A stretch of DNA of 64,000 nucleotides from Amycolatopsis umgeniensis (GCF_014205155.1 NZ_JACHMX010000001.1:8060001-8124000), one strand, 5' to 3'; positions 47,552-56,550 are shown, numbered from the stretch's first letter. The notes: generated by a model from the sequence alone, not told the origin. Made by a program: numbers and translations.

Positions 47552-49062
47552 CGCCCCCGCTTCTTCGGCAGCGCGCGGACGGCCGGGCCTTGGATCACCG
47601 ACCCGTCCAGGCCGAACCGCGAACCGTGGCAAGGACAGTCCCAGGTCTTCTCCGCGTTGTTGAACGACACCAGGCAGCCGAGGTGGGTGCAATGGGCGCC
47701 GACGGCTCGCAGTTCGCCGCCCGGATCGCGGTAGGCGGCGACGAGTTCGCCGCCGTCCCGGGTCACCTTGGCCTCACCGGGCGCGAGTTCGTCGAGCGAC
47801 GCGGGTTTGCGCAACGCGCTGAGATGGTCACCCACGAGGAATTTCGCCACCGTGGCGTTGTTCTCGACGGTCGAGATCGCGGAACGGAGGTCGAAGCGGT
47901 TCGGGTCGTACAGGCTCGCCGACGGGTTGTCGCGTCCGGTCAGCAGATCCGCGAGCAGCAGGCCCGCCGCGGTGCCACCCGTCATACCCCACTGCCCGAA
48001 GCCGGTGGCGACCCACAGGTGACGGCTCGCCGGATGGTAGCGCCCGACGTACGGCACCGAGTCCAAAGTGGACAGGTCATGGGCGGACCACCGGTGGGTG
48101 ACGCGGTGCACGGCGACGTGCGCGCCCGCCCAGCTCGCCAGCCGTTCGTAGCGGCTCTCGACGTCGACGGAGTCGCCGACGCGGTAGTGCTCGCCGCCCG
48201 CGACCGCGTACGGGACGCCGTCGTTGAGGTAGCTCCGCACGGAATGGTGGGTGTCGGCGTCGAGATACATCCCCTCCGGCGGGCGGTTCCCTTCGACGGG
48301 CCCGGCGACCACCAGGTCGCGGACCGGGTCGAGCCGGGCGAAGAACAGGCCCCGGTCGAACACGGGATAGTGGGTCGCCACCACGACCTCGCCTGCCCGG
48401 ACGTCGCCGGAACTGGTGCGCACCTTGGTGCCACCGAGTTCGTCGACACCTTCCGCGCGGACCCCTTCGACGATCGTGCCGCCTGCCCGTTCGATCGCGT
48501 CGGCCAGGCCGAGCAGCCAGCGTCGCGGGTGGAAATGCGCCTGCGAAGCGAACTTCACCGCGCCGAGCGCGGGGACATCCAGGTCGACGGAGGTGACGTA
48601 GCCAGCGGGGAGCCCGGCTTCGGCGGCGGCTTCCGCCTCGCGTTCAAGGCTTTCCACGGTCTCGGGCCTGGTCGTGTAGACGAAGCTGTCGGCCCGGGTG
48701 AAGCCGCAGTCGATACCGAGTTCGGCCGCGGCCGCCGCGATCCAGCTCAGCGCGGCCGCCTGCGTGTACGCGTAGGTCGCGGCGGCTTCGGTGCCCTTGG
48801 TCTTGGCCAGCATGGCGTACTTCAGCCCGTGCTGGGCGCTGATCTTCGCCGTCGTGTGCCCGGAAACCCCTGCCGCGAGGCGATCCGCTTCCAGCACGAG
48901 CACCGAACGTCCCGCCCGCGCCAGGCGATAGGCCGTGGTGAGACCGGCGATGCCGGCACCCAGTACGGCGACGTCGACCTCCGGCGGCAGCGGCGTACCG
49001 GTGCGATCGGGAGCGGGAGCCGTGTCGAGCCACAGTGAACGCGTTCCGGGCAACTCCGTCAT
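47548..49062 (-). CDS. FAD-dependent oxidoreductase with C-terminal Rieske domain
   Basis: A 504-residue fusion: a DAO-type FAD domain (VAVLGAGIAGLTTAYRLARAGRSVLVLEAD from about residue 30; LWVATGFGQWGMTGGTAAGLLL near 370) and a C-terminal Rieske 2Fe-2S domain (CTHLGC and CPCHGS, residues about 455-480). Such proteins are widespread in actinobacteria next to GCS2 and iron-protein genes; the substrate is unknown. ATG at 49062 is exactly 15 bases from a GGGAAT box, so leaderless. It is co-transcribed with the GCS2 gene by ATGA overlap. Confidence 0.85.
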   Translation of the reverse strand: MTELPGTRSLWLDTAPAPDRTGTPLPPEVDVAVLGAGIAGLTTAYRLARAGRSVLVLEADRLAAGVSGHTTAKISAQHGLKYAMLAKTKGTEAAATYAYTQAAALSWIAAAAAELGIDCGFTRADSFVYTTRPETVESLEREAEAAAEAGLPAGYVTSVDLDVPALGAVKFASQAHFHPRRWLLGLADAIERAGGTIVEGVRAEGVDELGGTKVRTSSGDVRAGEVVVATHYPVFDRGLFFARLDPVRDLVVAGPVEGNRPPEGMYLDADTHHSVRSYLNDGVPYAVAGGEHYRVGDSVDVESRYERLASWAGAHVAVHRVTHRWSAHDLSTLDSVPYVGRYHPASRHLWVATGFGQWGMTGGTAAGLLLADLLTGRDNPSASLYDPNRFDLRSAISTVENNATVAKFLVGDHLSALRKPASLDELAPGEAKVTRDGGELVAAYRDPGGELRAVGAHCTHLGCLVSFNNAEKTWDCPCHGSRFGLDGSVIQGPAVRALPKKRGR

Positions 49063-49071
49063 GCGGCCCGG

Positions 49072-49097
49072 ATTCCCGCGGGACAACACGGGCAAAC
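49072..49097 (-). promoter_or_regulatory. SigB/SigF-type promoter of the Rieske-FAD gene
   Basis: On the reverse strand GTTT (49097-49094), 16 bases, GGGAAT (49077-49072), 15 bases before ATG 49062. One mismatch to GGGTAN. Confidence 0.45.
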
Positions 49098-49110
49098 CAG
49101 CGCGGTCCGG

Positions 49111-49136
49111 GTTTTCTGAATCACTCGAACGGGTAG
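49111..49136 (+). promoter_or_regulatory. SigB/SigF-type promoter of ATP-grasp gene D
   Basis: GTTT (49111-49114), 16 bases, GGGTAG (49131-49136), exactly 15 bases before the ATG at 49146. Consensus match. Confidence 0.6.
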
Positions 49137-49145
49137 CACTCGCCT

Positions 49146-50444
49146 ATGACCACATCCTCCAGGTCCCCCGAGGAAAAGAACATTTTCGTCATCGGTCTCG
49201 ACGACGCCAACGAGGACGTACTGAGACGGATGCCCGGTGCCGAGCGGTACCGCTTCCATTCCTTGCTGTCGCCCGAAGAACTCCAGCACGGCGAGATCCC
49301 GATCGTCGGGCTCATGGAGAAGGCGGTGTCGCATTTGGACGCCTTCACTGGGCCGATCGACGCAATAGTCAGCTATTGGGATTTCCCGTCTTCGACAATG
49401 GTGGCGATGCTGTGCGAGAAGTACGGCCTCCCCGGCGTTTCGCTCGAGGCGGTGCTCAAGTGCGAGCACAAGTACTGGAGCAGGCTCGAACAGGCGAAGG
49501 TGATCGACGAGGTCCCGTCGTTCGGCATCGTCGATCTGGACCAGGACGAGCCTCGCCCGCCCGATGGTGTCGGCTACCCCATGTGGCTCAAACCAGTGAA
49601 GTCGTTCTCCTCGGAGTTGGCCTTCCATGCCGCCGACGAGAGCGAGTTCGACAAGGCCGTCGCCGAGATCCGGGCGGGTGTCGACAGGGTCGGGATGCCC
49701 TTCGACCGCGTCCTCGGGAAGGTCGAGCTTCCCGCCGAAGTGGCCGAGGCAGGGGGAGCGGCGTGTCTCGCGGAAGGAGCGCTCAGTGGGGTGCAGGCCG
49801 CGATCGAAGGATATGTCTACAAAGGACAAGTAACGGTGTACGGCGCCCTCGATTCGGTCAACTACACCGATTCCGCTTGCTTCCTGAGGCATCAGTACCC
49901 GTCGCAGCTGCCCGAAGACGCCGTCGAACGGATGAAGGAGATCTCCGTCCGGGTGATGGAGCAGATCGGTTTCGACAACGCCACGTTCAGCATCGAGTTC
50001 TTCTGCCACCCCGAATCCGGGCAGGCCTGCCTGCTGGAGATCAATCCGCGGCACTCGCAGTCCCACGCCGAACTGTTCGAGTACGTCGACGGGGTGGCGA
50101 ACCATCAGATCATGGTCGAGCTGGGCCTCGGCCGGGATCCCGGCGCACGGCGGAACCGGGGCGGCTACCGGATCGCGGGCAAGTGGTATCACCGCCGCTT
50201 CCGTGACGGGCTGGTCACCCGGGTGCCCACCAGGGGCGAGATCGCCGACCTGGAGGCGGAGATCCCCGGCGTGAAGATCGAAGTGGTGCCGGAAAAGGGC
50301 GTCCGGCTCTCGGACCTGCCCGCGCAGGACAGCTACAGCTACGAACTCGCGCACGTCTTCGTCGCGGCGCAGACTCAGCGGGAGATGGAAAGCAAGTACC
50401 GCCGGTGCATCGAAGCGCTGCGGTTCGACTTCGAGGAGGGATAG
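49146..50444 (+). CDS. ATP-grasp enzyme D (stress-linked)
   Basis: A 432-residue ATP-grasp protein. The ATP-binding part includes GVGYPMWLKPVKSFSSELAFHA (about residue 145) and VYKGQVTVYGALD; the metal site is SIEFFCHPESGQACLLEINPRHSQSH (about 280-300), and a C-terminal extension (GYRIAGKWYHRRFRDG...) follows. It is separate from the three cluster ligases and has a leaderless stress promoter. It is 3 bases from a CocE-type hydrolase gene; the pair probably makes and breaks, or modifies, an amide. Substrates are unknown. Confidence 0.82.
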   Translation: MTTSSRSPEEKNIFVIGLDDANEDVLRRMPGAERYRFHSLLSPEELQHGEIPIVGLMEKAVSHLDAFTGPIDAIVSYWDFPSSTMVAMLCEKYGLPGVSLEAVLKCEHKYWSRLEQAKVIDEVPSFGIVDLDQDEPRPPDGVGYPMWLKPVKSFSSELAFHAADESEFDKAVAEIRAGVDRVGMPFDRVLGKVELPAEVAEAGGAACLAEGALSGVQAAIEGYVYKGQVTVYGALDSVNYTDSACFLRHQYPSQLPEDAVERMKEISVRVMEQIGFDNATFSIEFFCHPESGQACLLEINPRHSQSHAELFEYVDGVANHQIMVELGLGRDPGARRNRGGYRIAGKWYHRRFRDGLVTRVPTRGEIADLEAEIPGVKIEVVPEKGVRLSDLPAQDSYSYELAHVFVAAQTQREMESKYRRCIEALRFDFEEG

Positions 50445-50447
50445 CCC

Positions 50448-52472
50448 ATGCGGACGGTGGCCTCGCTACCGTACGAGATCACCGAGGAGGACCACGTCTG
50501 GATCCCGGTCTCCGACGGCGTCCGGCTGTCGGCCCGGATCTGGCGGCCGGTCGCCTCGGACGGTGAACCGGTCCCGGCGATCCTGGAGTACATCCCGTAC
50601 CGGCATCGTGATCTGACTTCGGTGCGGGATTCCGTGCACCATCCGTATCTCGCGGGACACGGCTACGCCTGCGTGCGCGTGGACATCCGCGGCTCGGGGG
50701 AGTCGGAGGGCGTGCTCGCCGACGAGTACCTCGAACGGGAGCAACTCGACGCCGAAGACGTCCTGGAGTGGATCGCCGGGCAGCCGTGGTGTTCGGGCAG
50801 GACCGGGATGATGGGCATCTCCTGGGGCGGGTTCGCCGCACTGCAGGTGGCCGCGCGGAAACCGCCGAGCCTGACCGCGATCGCGATCTCGTCGTTCACC
50901 GACGACCGGTACGCCGACGACATGCACTACATGGGCGGCTGCCTGCTTTCGGACAACGTCGCCGAGGCCTCCACGATGTTCGCCTACGCCACGTTGCCGC
51001 CCGATCCGGCGCTGGCGGGTGAGCGGTGGCGCGAACTGTGGCACGAGCGGCTGGAGAACTGCAGCCTCTGGGCCGGTGAATGGCTGGCACACCAGCGCCG
51101 CGACGACTACTGGCGGCACGCGTCGGTCTGCGAGAACTACACCGACGTCCAGGTGCCCGTGCTCGCGTCCAGCGGCTGGGCGGACGGTTACTCCAACGCC
51201 GTCTCCCGGCTGCTGGCCCATCTCGACGTGCCGCGGCGCGGGCTGATCGGACCGTGGTCGCACAAGTACCCGCATCTGGGACAGCCCGGCCCGGCCATCG
51301 GGTACCTGCAGGAGCTGGTCCGCTGGTGGGACCATTGGCTGAAGGACGTCGAGAACGGCGTCATGGACGGGCCGATGCTCCAGACGTGGATGCAGGACAG
51401 CGTGCCGCCGTCGACGTCCTATGAGGATCGTCCCGGCCGCTGGGTGGGGGAGCCGTCCTGGCCCTCGCCGCATGTGCACCCGTCCGAGCATCGTCTCGCC
51501 CGGCACCGGATCGCCCGCCCCGGCGAGGATGTCCCGGTGGAGGAACTGTCGGTCGAGTCGCCGCTTTCGGTCGGTCAGTTCGCCGGCAAGTGGGCCTCCT
51601 ACAGCGCTCCGCCCGACCTGCCCTACGACCAGCGTGAGGAGGACGGCGGCTCGCTCGTCTTCGACACCGACGCGCTCACCGAACCGTGCGAGATCCTCGG
51701 TTCGCCCGTGGTGGAACTGGACGTCTCCGCGGACAAGCCGGTGGCGCAGGTCGCCGTCCGGCTGTCCGACGTCGCCCCGGACGGCCGGGCCACGCGGGTG
51801 ACCTACGGCCTGCTGAACCTGACCCACCGGGACGGGCACGACGATCCCCAGCCGCTGGAACCGGGCAAGCCGTACCGGGTGCGCGTCGAACTGAACGCCG
51901 TCGCGCAGGCTTTCCCCGCCGGGCACCGGATCCGGCTGTCGATCTCGTCGTCGTACTGGCCGCTGGCCTGGCCGCCGCCGGAACCGGCGATGGTGACCGT
52001 CCACACCGGACAGAGCACGCTCACGCTCCCGGTGCGCCCGATCGCGGAGGCGGACGAGGTCCCGGCGCGGCCGTTCGGTGAACCCGAAGGCGCGGAACCG
52101 GTGCCCGCGACCCAGGTCGAACCCGGTGAACAGCGCTGGACCGTCTCCCGTGACCTGATCGACTACCGGTCCGCGCTCGAGATCGTGAAGAACGAGGGCA
52201 AGGTCCGGTTCGACGACCTCGATCTCGACGTCACCAGGAACGTGTTCGAGCGGTACTCGTGGGTGGCCGACGACTTCTGTTCCCCGGTGGCGGAAACGGC
52301 GTGGTCGATGACCTTCGCCCGTGGGGACTGGGAAGCCAGGTCCGAAACCCGCACTCGGGTCTCCTGCACGCCCACGGAATTCGTGATCGACGCACAGCTC
52401 GACGGCTACGAAGGCGAGCGAAGGACGTTCTCCCGGAACTGGCACCGGACGATTCCCCGCGACCAGGTTTAG
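50448..52472 (+). CDS. CocE/NonD family hydrolase (X-Pro dipeptidyl-peptidase-like)
   Basis: A 674-residue alpha/beta hydrolase of the CocE/NonD family. Catalytic nucleophile region GMMGISWGGFAALQVAA (Ser about residue 129), Asp in EDRYADDMH/ASSGWADGYSN region and His in GPWSHKYPH; the C-terminal jelly-roll (about 330-550) is typical of X-Pro dipeptidyl peptidase/cocaine esterase proteins. It cleaves esters or amides with an acyl or N-terminal X-Pro-like group. No signal peptide, so cytosolic. GGAGGGATAG precedes the ATG. Co-transcribed with the ATP-grasp gene. Confidence 0.88.
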   Translation: MRTVASLPYEITEEDHVWIPVSDGVRLSARIWRPVASDGEPVPAILEYIPYRHRDLTSVRDSVHHPYLAGHGYACVRVDIRGSGESEGVLADEYLEREQLDAEDVLEWIAGQPWCSGRTGMMGISWGGFAALQVAARKPPSLTAIAISSFTDDRYADDMHYMGGCLLSDNVAEASTMFAYATLPPDPALAGERWRELWHERLENCSLWAGEWLAHQRRDDYWRHASVCENYTDVQVPVLASSGWADGYSNAVSRLLAHLDVPRRGLIGPWSHKYPHLGQPGPAIGYLQELVRWWDHWLKDVENGVMDGPMLQTWMQDSVPPSTSYEDRPGRWVGEPSWPSPHVHPSEHRLARHRIARPGEDVPVEELSVESPLSVGQFAGKWASYSAPPDLPYDQREEDGGSLVFDTDALTEPCEILGSPVVELDVSADKPVAQVAVRLSDVAPDGRATRVTYGLLNLTHRDGHDDPQPLEPGKPYRVRVELNAVAQAFPAGHRIRLSISSSYWPLAWPPPEPAMVTVHTGQSTLTLPVRPIAEADEVPARPFGEPEGAEPVPATQVEPGEQRWTVSRDLIDYRSALEIVKNEGKVRFDDLDLDVTRNVFERYSWVADDFCSPVAETAWSMTFARGDWEARSETRTRVSCTPTEFVIDAQLDGYEGERRTFSRNWHRTIPRDQV

Positions 52473-52608
52473 CGCCGGATGAGTGGGTAACCGGAGGGCA
52501 GCGGCCGGTGCAGCGTGGTTGTGCGACCACCGGCCGCGAGGTGGACCGGCGCGGGCAGCCCCGGCGGAGCAGGGACGCCGGCGCGCCGGTCACCGCAACC
52601 CAACCGGG

Positions 52609-53679
52609 TCAGACGACGAACAGATCCACGACGTCCTCGGCACTCTTCCGGTCCGCGAATCGCGTCCGTTGCCGGTCCGCGCCGTTCCCGCCTTCGAACA
52701 GCCGCGCACAACCGTCTCGCACGAAGTCCAGATCGCCGGTCGATTCCAGCGCGGACGCGGCGAAGGTCACGACGTCGTCGACGACCTTGGGCGCCGGGGC
52801 GAGGTCTCCCGTGACCGGATGCGGGCACTGACCGGAAAGTCCTTCCCGGGCCGCACGCCAAAGGTGCGCGCGCAGTACCTCGTTGGACAGGTGTGAGGCA
52901 GGCTCACCCTCGTCGAGGACTGTGGTGACCAGTCCCCGGATCAGGACGCCGAGCAGGACAGCCTCGTCCGGTGTCGACGCCACGTCGGAGAACCGGAACT
53001 CGACCGTCGGCTGGCCCTCGGAAAGCCTTACGTCCCAATAGACCATCGCGCGGTCGAGGATCGCGCCCGCGCGCAGCCAGGCGTCCACGATGCCCTCGTA
53101 GTGGTCCAGCGAGGTGAACTCGGGCGGCGGGCCCGCCGAGGGCCATCTGGTCCATTGCTGGTAGCGCCAACTGCTGTAACCGGTGTCGATGCCGTCCGAG
53201 ATCGCGGAGTTCGCGGTGAGCGTGAGCAAGGCGGGCAGCCAGGGCCGGATCCGCCTGATCAACCGGACACCCGTTTCCCGGTCCGGGATCGCGACGTGGA
53301 CGTGGCAGCCACAGGTCAGCGTGGTGCGTGTGGTGGCACCGAAGTGCCTGGCCATCCGCTCGTAGCGGGGGTTCGGGGTGATCGACGGCAGTTCGGCTTC
53401 GGCCATCGGAGGGCTTCCGCAGGGGAGGAGGCGGGCGCCGCGCTGAGCCGCCGCTTCGGCGAGTTCGGCCCGGAGGGCTTTCAGCTGCTCCAGCGCCTCG
53501 TCGCGCGTCCGGCAGATACCGGTCGCGGATTCCACCTGGGAGCGGGTGAGTTCGTGCTGCAGTTCTCCTTGGGCTTCTTCGGCGGAGTCGACTACGACGT
53601 TCCCGCTCTGGGAGAGGTGTCCTTCGCGGTCTACGACGAAGAACTCTTCTTCGATGCCGAAAGTGAGGGCGTCGGTCAC
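52609..53679 (-). CDS. YbdK-type carboxylate-amine ligase (GCS2 family), copy 2
   Basis: A 356-residue paralogue of the 46475 gene (FGIEEEFFVVDREGHL at the start, QVESATGICRTRDEALEQL, LTCGCHVHVAIPDRETGVRLI, IDTGYSSWRYQQW). Amide ligase chemistry as in glutamate-cysteine ligase, with unknown amine. The GTG at 53679 is chosen because a GTTT-16-GGTTAT promoter ends 15 bases upstream; an upstream start at 53712 would add a mostly unconserved tail. Confidence 0.83.
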   Translation of the reverse strand: MTDALTFGIEEEFFVVDREGHLSQSGNVVVDSAEEAQGELQHELTRSQVESATGICRTRDEALEQLKALRAELAEAAAQRGARLLPCGSPPMAEAELPSITPNPRYERMARHFGATTRTTLTCGCHVHVAIPDRETGVRLIRRIRPWLPALLTLTANSAISDGIDTGYSSWRYQQWTRWPSAGPPPEFTSLDHYEGIVDAWLRAGAILDRAMVYWDVRLSEGQPTVEFRFSDVASTPDEAVLLGVLIRGLVTTVLDEGEPASHLSNEVLRAHLWRAAREGLSGQCPHPVTGDLAPAPKVVDDVVTFAASALESTGDLDFVRDGCARLFEGGNGADRQRTRFADRKSAEDVVDLFVV

Positions 53680-53688
53680 GAAAGCGGG

Positions 53689-53714
53689 ATAACCACCGCC
53701 GGCCGACGGCAAAC
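53689..53714 (-). promoter_or_regulatory. SigB/SigF-type promoter of GCS2 copy 2
   Basis: On the reverse strand GTTT (53714-53711), 16 bases, GGTTAT (53694-53689), 15 bases before GTG 53679. Back to back with the promoter at 53717. Confidence 0.45.
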
Positions 53715-53716
53715 CT

Positions 53717-53742
53717 GTTTTCCCGATACCGGTTCAGGGTAT
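53717..53742 (+). promoter_or_regulatory. SigB/SigF-type promoter of the 53752 gene
   Basis: GTTT (53717-53720), 16 bases, GGGTAT (53737-53742), exactly 15 bases before the ATG at 53752. Consensus match. Confidence 0.6.
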
Positions 53743-53751
53743 CCACCCGGT

Positions 53752-54126
53752 ATGGACCCCGTATCGGCGGAACCGCCGTATCTGCTGGCCGCGCAGGCCT
53801 CTTCCGTCGTGCACCATCTGTACCGCCGGGTGCAGGACGACGAACTCGACTCCACTGCCGACCTCAACCGGACTCTCGGCGCGCTGCGAAGACTGTCCGA
53901 CGACCTCGCCCACATCCTGCCGGGACTCCAGGAGCAGCTCGAGGAAAGCCTCCTGGACGGAAATCTCCCCAGCACCGGGCCCGCGGCCGAGGCGTGGGAC
54001 ACCGTGGCGGAGGTCGGCTCGGTACTCGCCCGCGCGCGGGCCGCCGGATTGCTTATGGCGCAAGAACTCCGCGCGTCGCAACGGCTTCTCGGCGGATTGA
54101 CGGCTCCGCTGGACGGTTCCGCCTGA
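53752..54126 (+). CDS. Hypothetical helical protein (124 residues)
   Basis: A 124-residue soluble protein predicted to be nearly all helix (SVVHHLYRRVQDDELDSTADLNRTLGALRRLSDDLAHILPGLQEQLEESLLDG). I recognise no domain. It has no ribosome-binding site; the promoter spacing implies a leaderless message. It ends 5 bases before the end of the convergent universal-stress-protein gene. Confidence 0.65.
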   Translation: MDPVSAEPPYLLAAQASSVVHHLYRRVQDDELDSTADLNRTLGALRRLSDDLAHILPGLQEQLEESLLDGNLPSTGPAAEAWDTVAEVGSVLARARAAGLLMAQELRASQRLLGGLTAPLDGSA

Positions 54127-54130
54127 CGCG

Positions 54131-55042
54131 CTACGAGCGCACCACCGCCACCGGGCAGTGGGCGTGGTGGAGCGCGTCGTCGCTGACCGAGCCCAGCAAG
54201 AGTCGACGAAGCGAGCCGTGGTCGCTTCGCCCGAGCACCAGCAACGCCGCGTCGCTGGACTGCACCGTCAGTGCCTGCGCCGTCGGCCCGACGCCGTGCA
54301 CGATCTCCACGGGCACGTCCGGATAGCGTTCCCGCCAAGGCCGCAGCTGCTGTTCGACGAGCTGGTCCGCGATCTCCTGGGGGATCGGCTGTACCGGGTC
54401 CATCACCGGGCCGCCGAGCAGGGGTTCGCTCGTCGGCCCCCAGATCGAAAGCCGCGCCGCGTGGACAGCGTGCACCGCCCGGCCGTGCCTCGCCGCGAAG
54501 TCGAACGCGAACCCGGCCGCCTGCGCGCTCTGATCCGTACCGTCGGCGCCGAGGATCACCGGTCCGTCCAGCGGAGACTCCTCACCGCGGACGACGACCA
54601 CCGGACGGCCGGCGTGCTGGGTGACTTCGGCTTCGGTCGAGCCCGCCACGGCGCGGGTGAACACCCCGGTGTGGGATTCGCCGAGCACGATCATCGCCGC
54701 GTCCGTCTCGTCGGCGACCGACAAGAGCACCTCGTCCGGGGTTCCCCCGCGCTCGACGGTGCGGACTTCGAGGTCCGGATCGGTGCGCTGGAGCGCTTCG
54801 GCCATGGATTCCAGCTGGCGTCGCGCAGGTTCCACGGCGGGCTCCGGGACGACTTCGGCGATCGGGGCCGCGACGGGGTCGGAACCCGGCGGGGGCAACC
54901 GGTCCCTGGTGCAATACGCGAGCACCAGCCCGCGTCCGCGGGTCTTCGCCTCGACGACCGCCCAGCGGACGGCTCGACGGGCCTCCGGCGAGCCGTCGAA
55001 CCCGGCTACCACGGGCCCGTTTCCCTGTTGTGCGTGCGACAT
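54131..55042 (-). CDS. Universal stress protein with two UspA domains
   Basis: A 303-residue tandem UspA protein. Domain 1 (residues about 9-150: VVAGFDGSPEARRAVRWAVVEAK ... MIVLGESHTGVFTRAVAGSTEAEVTQHAGRPVVVV) and domain 2 (about 160-300: VILGADGTDQSAQAAGFAFDFAARHG ... LLVLGRSDHGSLRRLLLGSVSDDALHHAHCPVAVV). The G-2x-G-9x-G(S/T) ATP-binding pattern is seen in both. By family it supports survival in stress and low oxygen. GGAGGTGAGG precedes the ATG. Confidence 0.9.
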   Translation of the reverse strand: MSHAQQGNGPVVAGFDGSPEARRAVRWAVVEAKTRGRGLVLAYCTRDRLPPPGSDPVAAPIAEVVPEPAVEPARRQLESMAEALQRTDPDLEVRTVERGGTPDEVLLSVADETDAAMIVLGESHTGVFTRAVAGSTEAEVTQHAGRPVVVVRGEESPLDGPVILGADGTDQSAQAAGFAFDFAARHGRAVHAVHAARLSIWGPTSEPLLGGPVMDPVQPIPQEIADQLVEQQLRPWRERYPDVPVEIVHGVGPTAQALTVQSSDAALLVLGRSDHGSLRRLLLGSVSDDALHHAHCPVAVVRS

Positions 55043-55068
55043 CGGTCCTCACCTCCGGCGAGCGGTGG

Positions 55069-55094
55069 ATACCCGTTCGTGCCGATCCTCAAGC
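55069..55094 (-). promoter_or_regulatory. SigB/SigF-type promoter of the universal stress protein gene
   Basis: On the reverse strand GCTT (55094-55091), 16 bases, GGGTAT (55074-55069), 32 bases before the ATG at 55042. Confidence 0.5.
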
Positions 55095-55101
55095 GCGCGT
55101 C

Positions 55102-55128
55102 GTTTCGCCCGGTGCGCGATCTGGGTAC
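55102..55128 (+). promoter_or_regulatory. SigB/SigF-type promoter of the STAS gene
   Basis: GTTT (55102-55105), 17 bases, GGGTAC (55123-55128), 15 bases before the ATG at 55138. Confidence 0.5.
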
Positions 55129-55137
55129 TTCATGCCC

Positions 55138-55509
55138 ATGACCTCATTGTCGGCGCCCCGCACCCCTTGCGTGAAGAGTGCCCGCGAGCGGCCGAGGGGA
55201 CGGCTGCGCCTGCAGGTCAGCAGGCCTGTCCGGGAGACGGCCATCGTCGAGGTACACGGGGACATCGACCTCGGCACCGCACCGCGGCTGTGGGAGATGC
55301 TCAGCGAGCGGCTTCACGGCCACGGCGCGAAATTGATCGTCAACCTGTCCGAGGTCGATTTCTTCGGCGTGACGGGGATCCGTGTCCTGCAGCGGGCTCA
55401 GCTGCTCGCGGACGAGACCGGGACCGCGCTCTACGTCTTCCCCGGTGAATCGCGGTGCGCCCGCCGGATGCTCGACCTCTACGACGGCGAGGGCCTTCAC
55501 GCCCTGTAG
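55138..55509 (+). CDS. STAS-domain anti-anti-sigma-like protein 1
   Basis: A 123-residue STAS protein (LQVSRPVRETAIVEVHGDIDLGTAPRLWEMLSERL ... LIVNLSEVDFFGVTGIRVLQRAQLLADETGTALYVF). By family it frees a sigma factor by binding its anti-sigma kinase. The phosphoacceptor Ser region is altered: FFGVTGI in place of the usual DSSG, leaving a Thr. The ATG at 55138 is 15 bases from the promoter box; an ATG 6 bases upstream is also in frame. It may act on the RsbW-like protein at 5810 and be part of a feedback loop. Confidence 0.8.
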   Translation: MTSLSAPRTPCVKSARERPRGRLRLQVSRPVRETAIVEVHGDIDLGTAPRLWEMLSERLHGHGAKLIVNLSEVDFFGVTGIRVLQRAQLLADETGTALYVFPGESRCARRMLDLYDGEGLHAL

Positions 55510-55639
55510 GCGTCTTTGGTGACGCGTCACAACGACGTCTCGGCAAGTCTGGGGAATTCCCCACCTCCGCGCCGCCTCACCGCGCGCAAGATGTGTTGAC
55601 ACATTACCGCGCGGTAACAACAGCGACGTTGGAGGCGGC

Positions 55640-56479
55640 ATGAGGCTGGGCAAGTGGTTCAAGGCGGTATCGCTGGCGCTGGCGGTGGGGGTCGCGGTGA
55701 CAGTACCGGCGCAGGCGGCCGAACTGGAGTATGTCGCCCTCGGCGACTCGGCCGCGGCCGGACCGCTCGTCCCGAATCAGGATCCCAACCTGCTGTGCCT
55801 CCGTTCGGATCACGACTACCCGGCTCTCGCCGCGAAGACGCTCGGGGCGAAGTTGACCGACGTTTCCTGTTCCGGAGCGGTGACTGCCGACTTGACGAAC
55901 CTGCGGTTCGGCATCCTCGCGCCGCAACTCGACGCGCTCAAGCCGTCGACAGGGCTGGTGTCGATCACCATGGGCGCCAACGACTCCGGACTGTTCCAAC
56001 AGGCGCTCAGCTGCCTCAACCTCCTGCCCGAACCGGCCGGGATCTCGTGCGCGGACCGGCTCACCGCGGGCGGCAAGGACCCACTCGGCGACTCGATCCG
56101 TGCGTGGGCCCCGAAATTCGGCGCCGCGCTCGACGAGATCCACGCCCGCGCACCGCGCGCGAAAATCCTCGTCACCGGCTACGGCACCTACATCCGGCAC
56201 AACGGCTGCTACCCCGTGCAGCCGGTCTGGGCGCGGGACGCGAATTATCTGCAGAGCGTCATGGACCTGATCAGCTCCACCGCCCGGAAGCAGGCCGAGG
56301 CCCGCGGCGCGACCTTCGTCGACTTCGCCTCGCTCACCGTCGGGCACGACATCTGCGCCGCCCCGCGCGACCGCTACCTCGAAGGCCTGATCCCGGCGCA
56401 CGCCGCGGCCCCGCTGCATCCGAACGCGCGGGGGATGGCGGTGTTCGGCGCCGCGATCGCACGGGCGGCGGGCTCGTGA
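55640..56479 (+). CDS. Secreted SGNH-hydrolase (GDSL-type lipase/esterase)
   Basis: A 279-residue secreted protein. The first about 27 residues are a signal peptide (GKWFKAVSLALAVGVAVTVPAQA). The SGNH blocks follow: Ser in ALGDSAAAG (GDS block), Gly in the CSGA block, Asn in TMGANDSG, and the catalytic Asp/His near PLHPNARGM. Six cysteines suggest disulfide bonds, as in Streptomyces secreted lipases. It hydrolyses esters or lipids outside the cell. Confidence 0.88.
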   Translation: MRLGKWFKAVSLALAVGVAVTVPAQAAELEYVALGDSAAAGPLVPNQDPNLLCLRSDHDYPALAAKTLGAKLTDVSCSGAVTADLTNLRFGILAPQLDALKPSTGLVSITMGANDSGLFQQALSCLNLLPEPAGISCADRLTAGGKDPLGDSIRAWAPKFGAALDEIHARAPRAKILVTGYGTYIRHNGCYPVQPVWARDANYLQSVMDLISSTARKQAEARGATFVDFASLTVGHDICAAPRDRYLEGLIPAHAAAPLHPNARGMAVFGAAIARAAGS

Positions 56480-56550
56480 GCGGTAAGGACGGGTCTCTTT
56501 GAGGGGTGAGGCAAGCGGGTCGGGTTGCTCGCTCGTGTGTCGGTTCGGGT

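Noticed and set aside
45509..47734. A 741-codon forward frame opposite the di-iron protein and GCS2 genes
   Set aside because: Same shadow effect; the reverse-strand genes have full motif sets and promoters.
52467..52490. GTTT-14-GGGTAA promoter at the end of the CocE gene pointing into the convergent GCS2 gene
   Set aside because: No start codon at the expected spacing and no convincing forward gene; possible antisense RNA, but unsupported.
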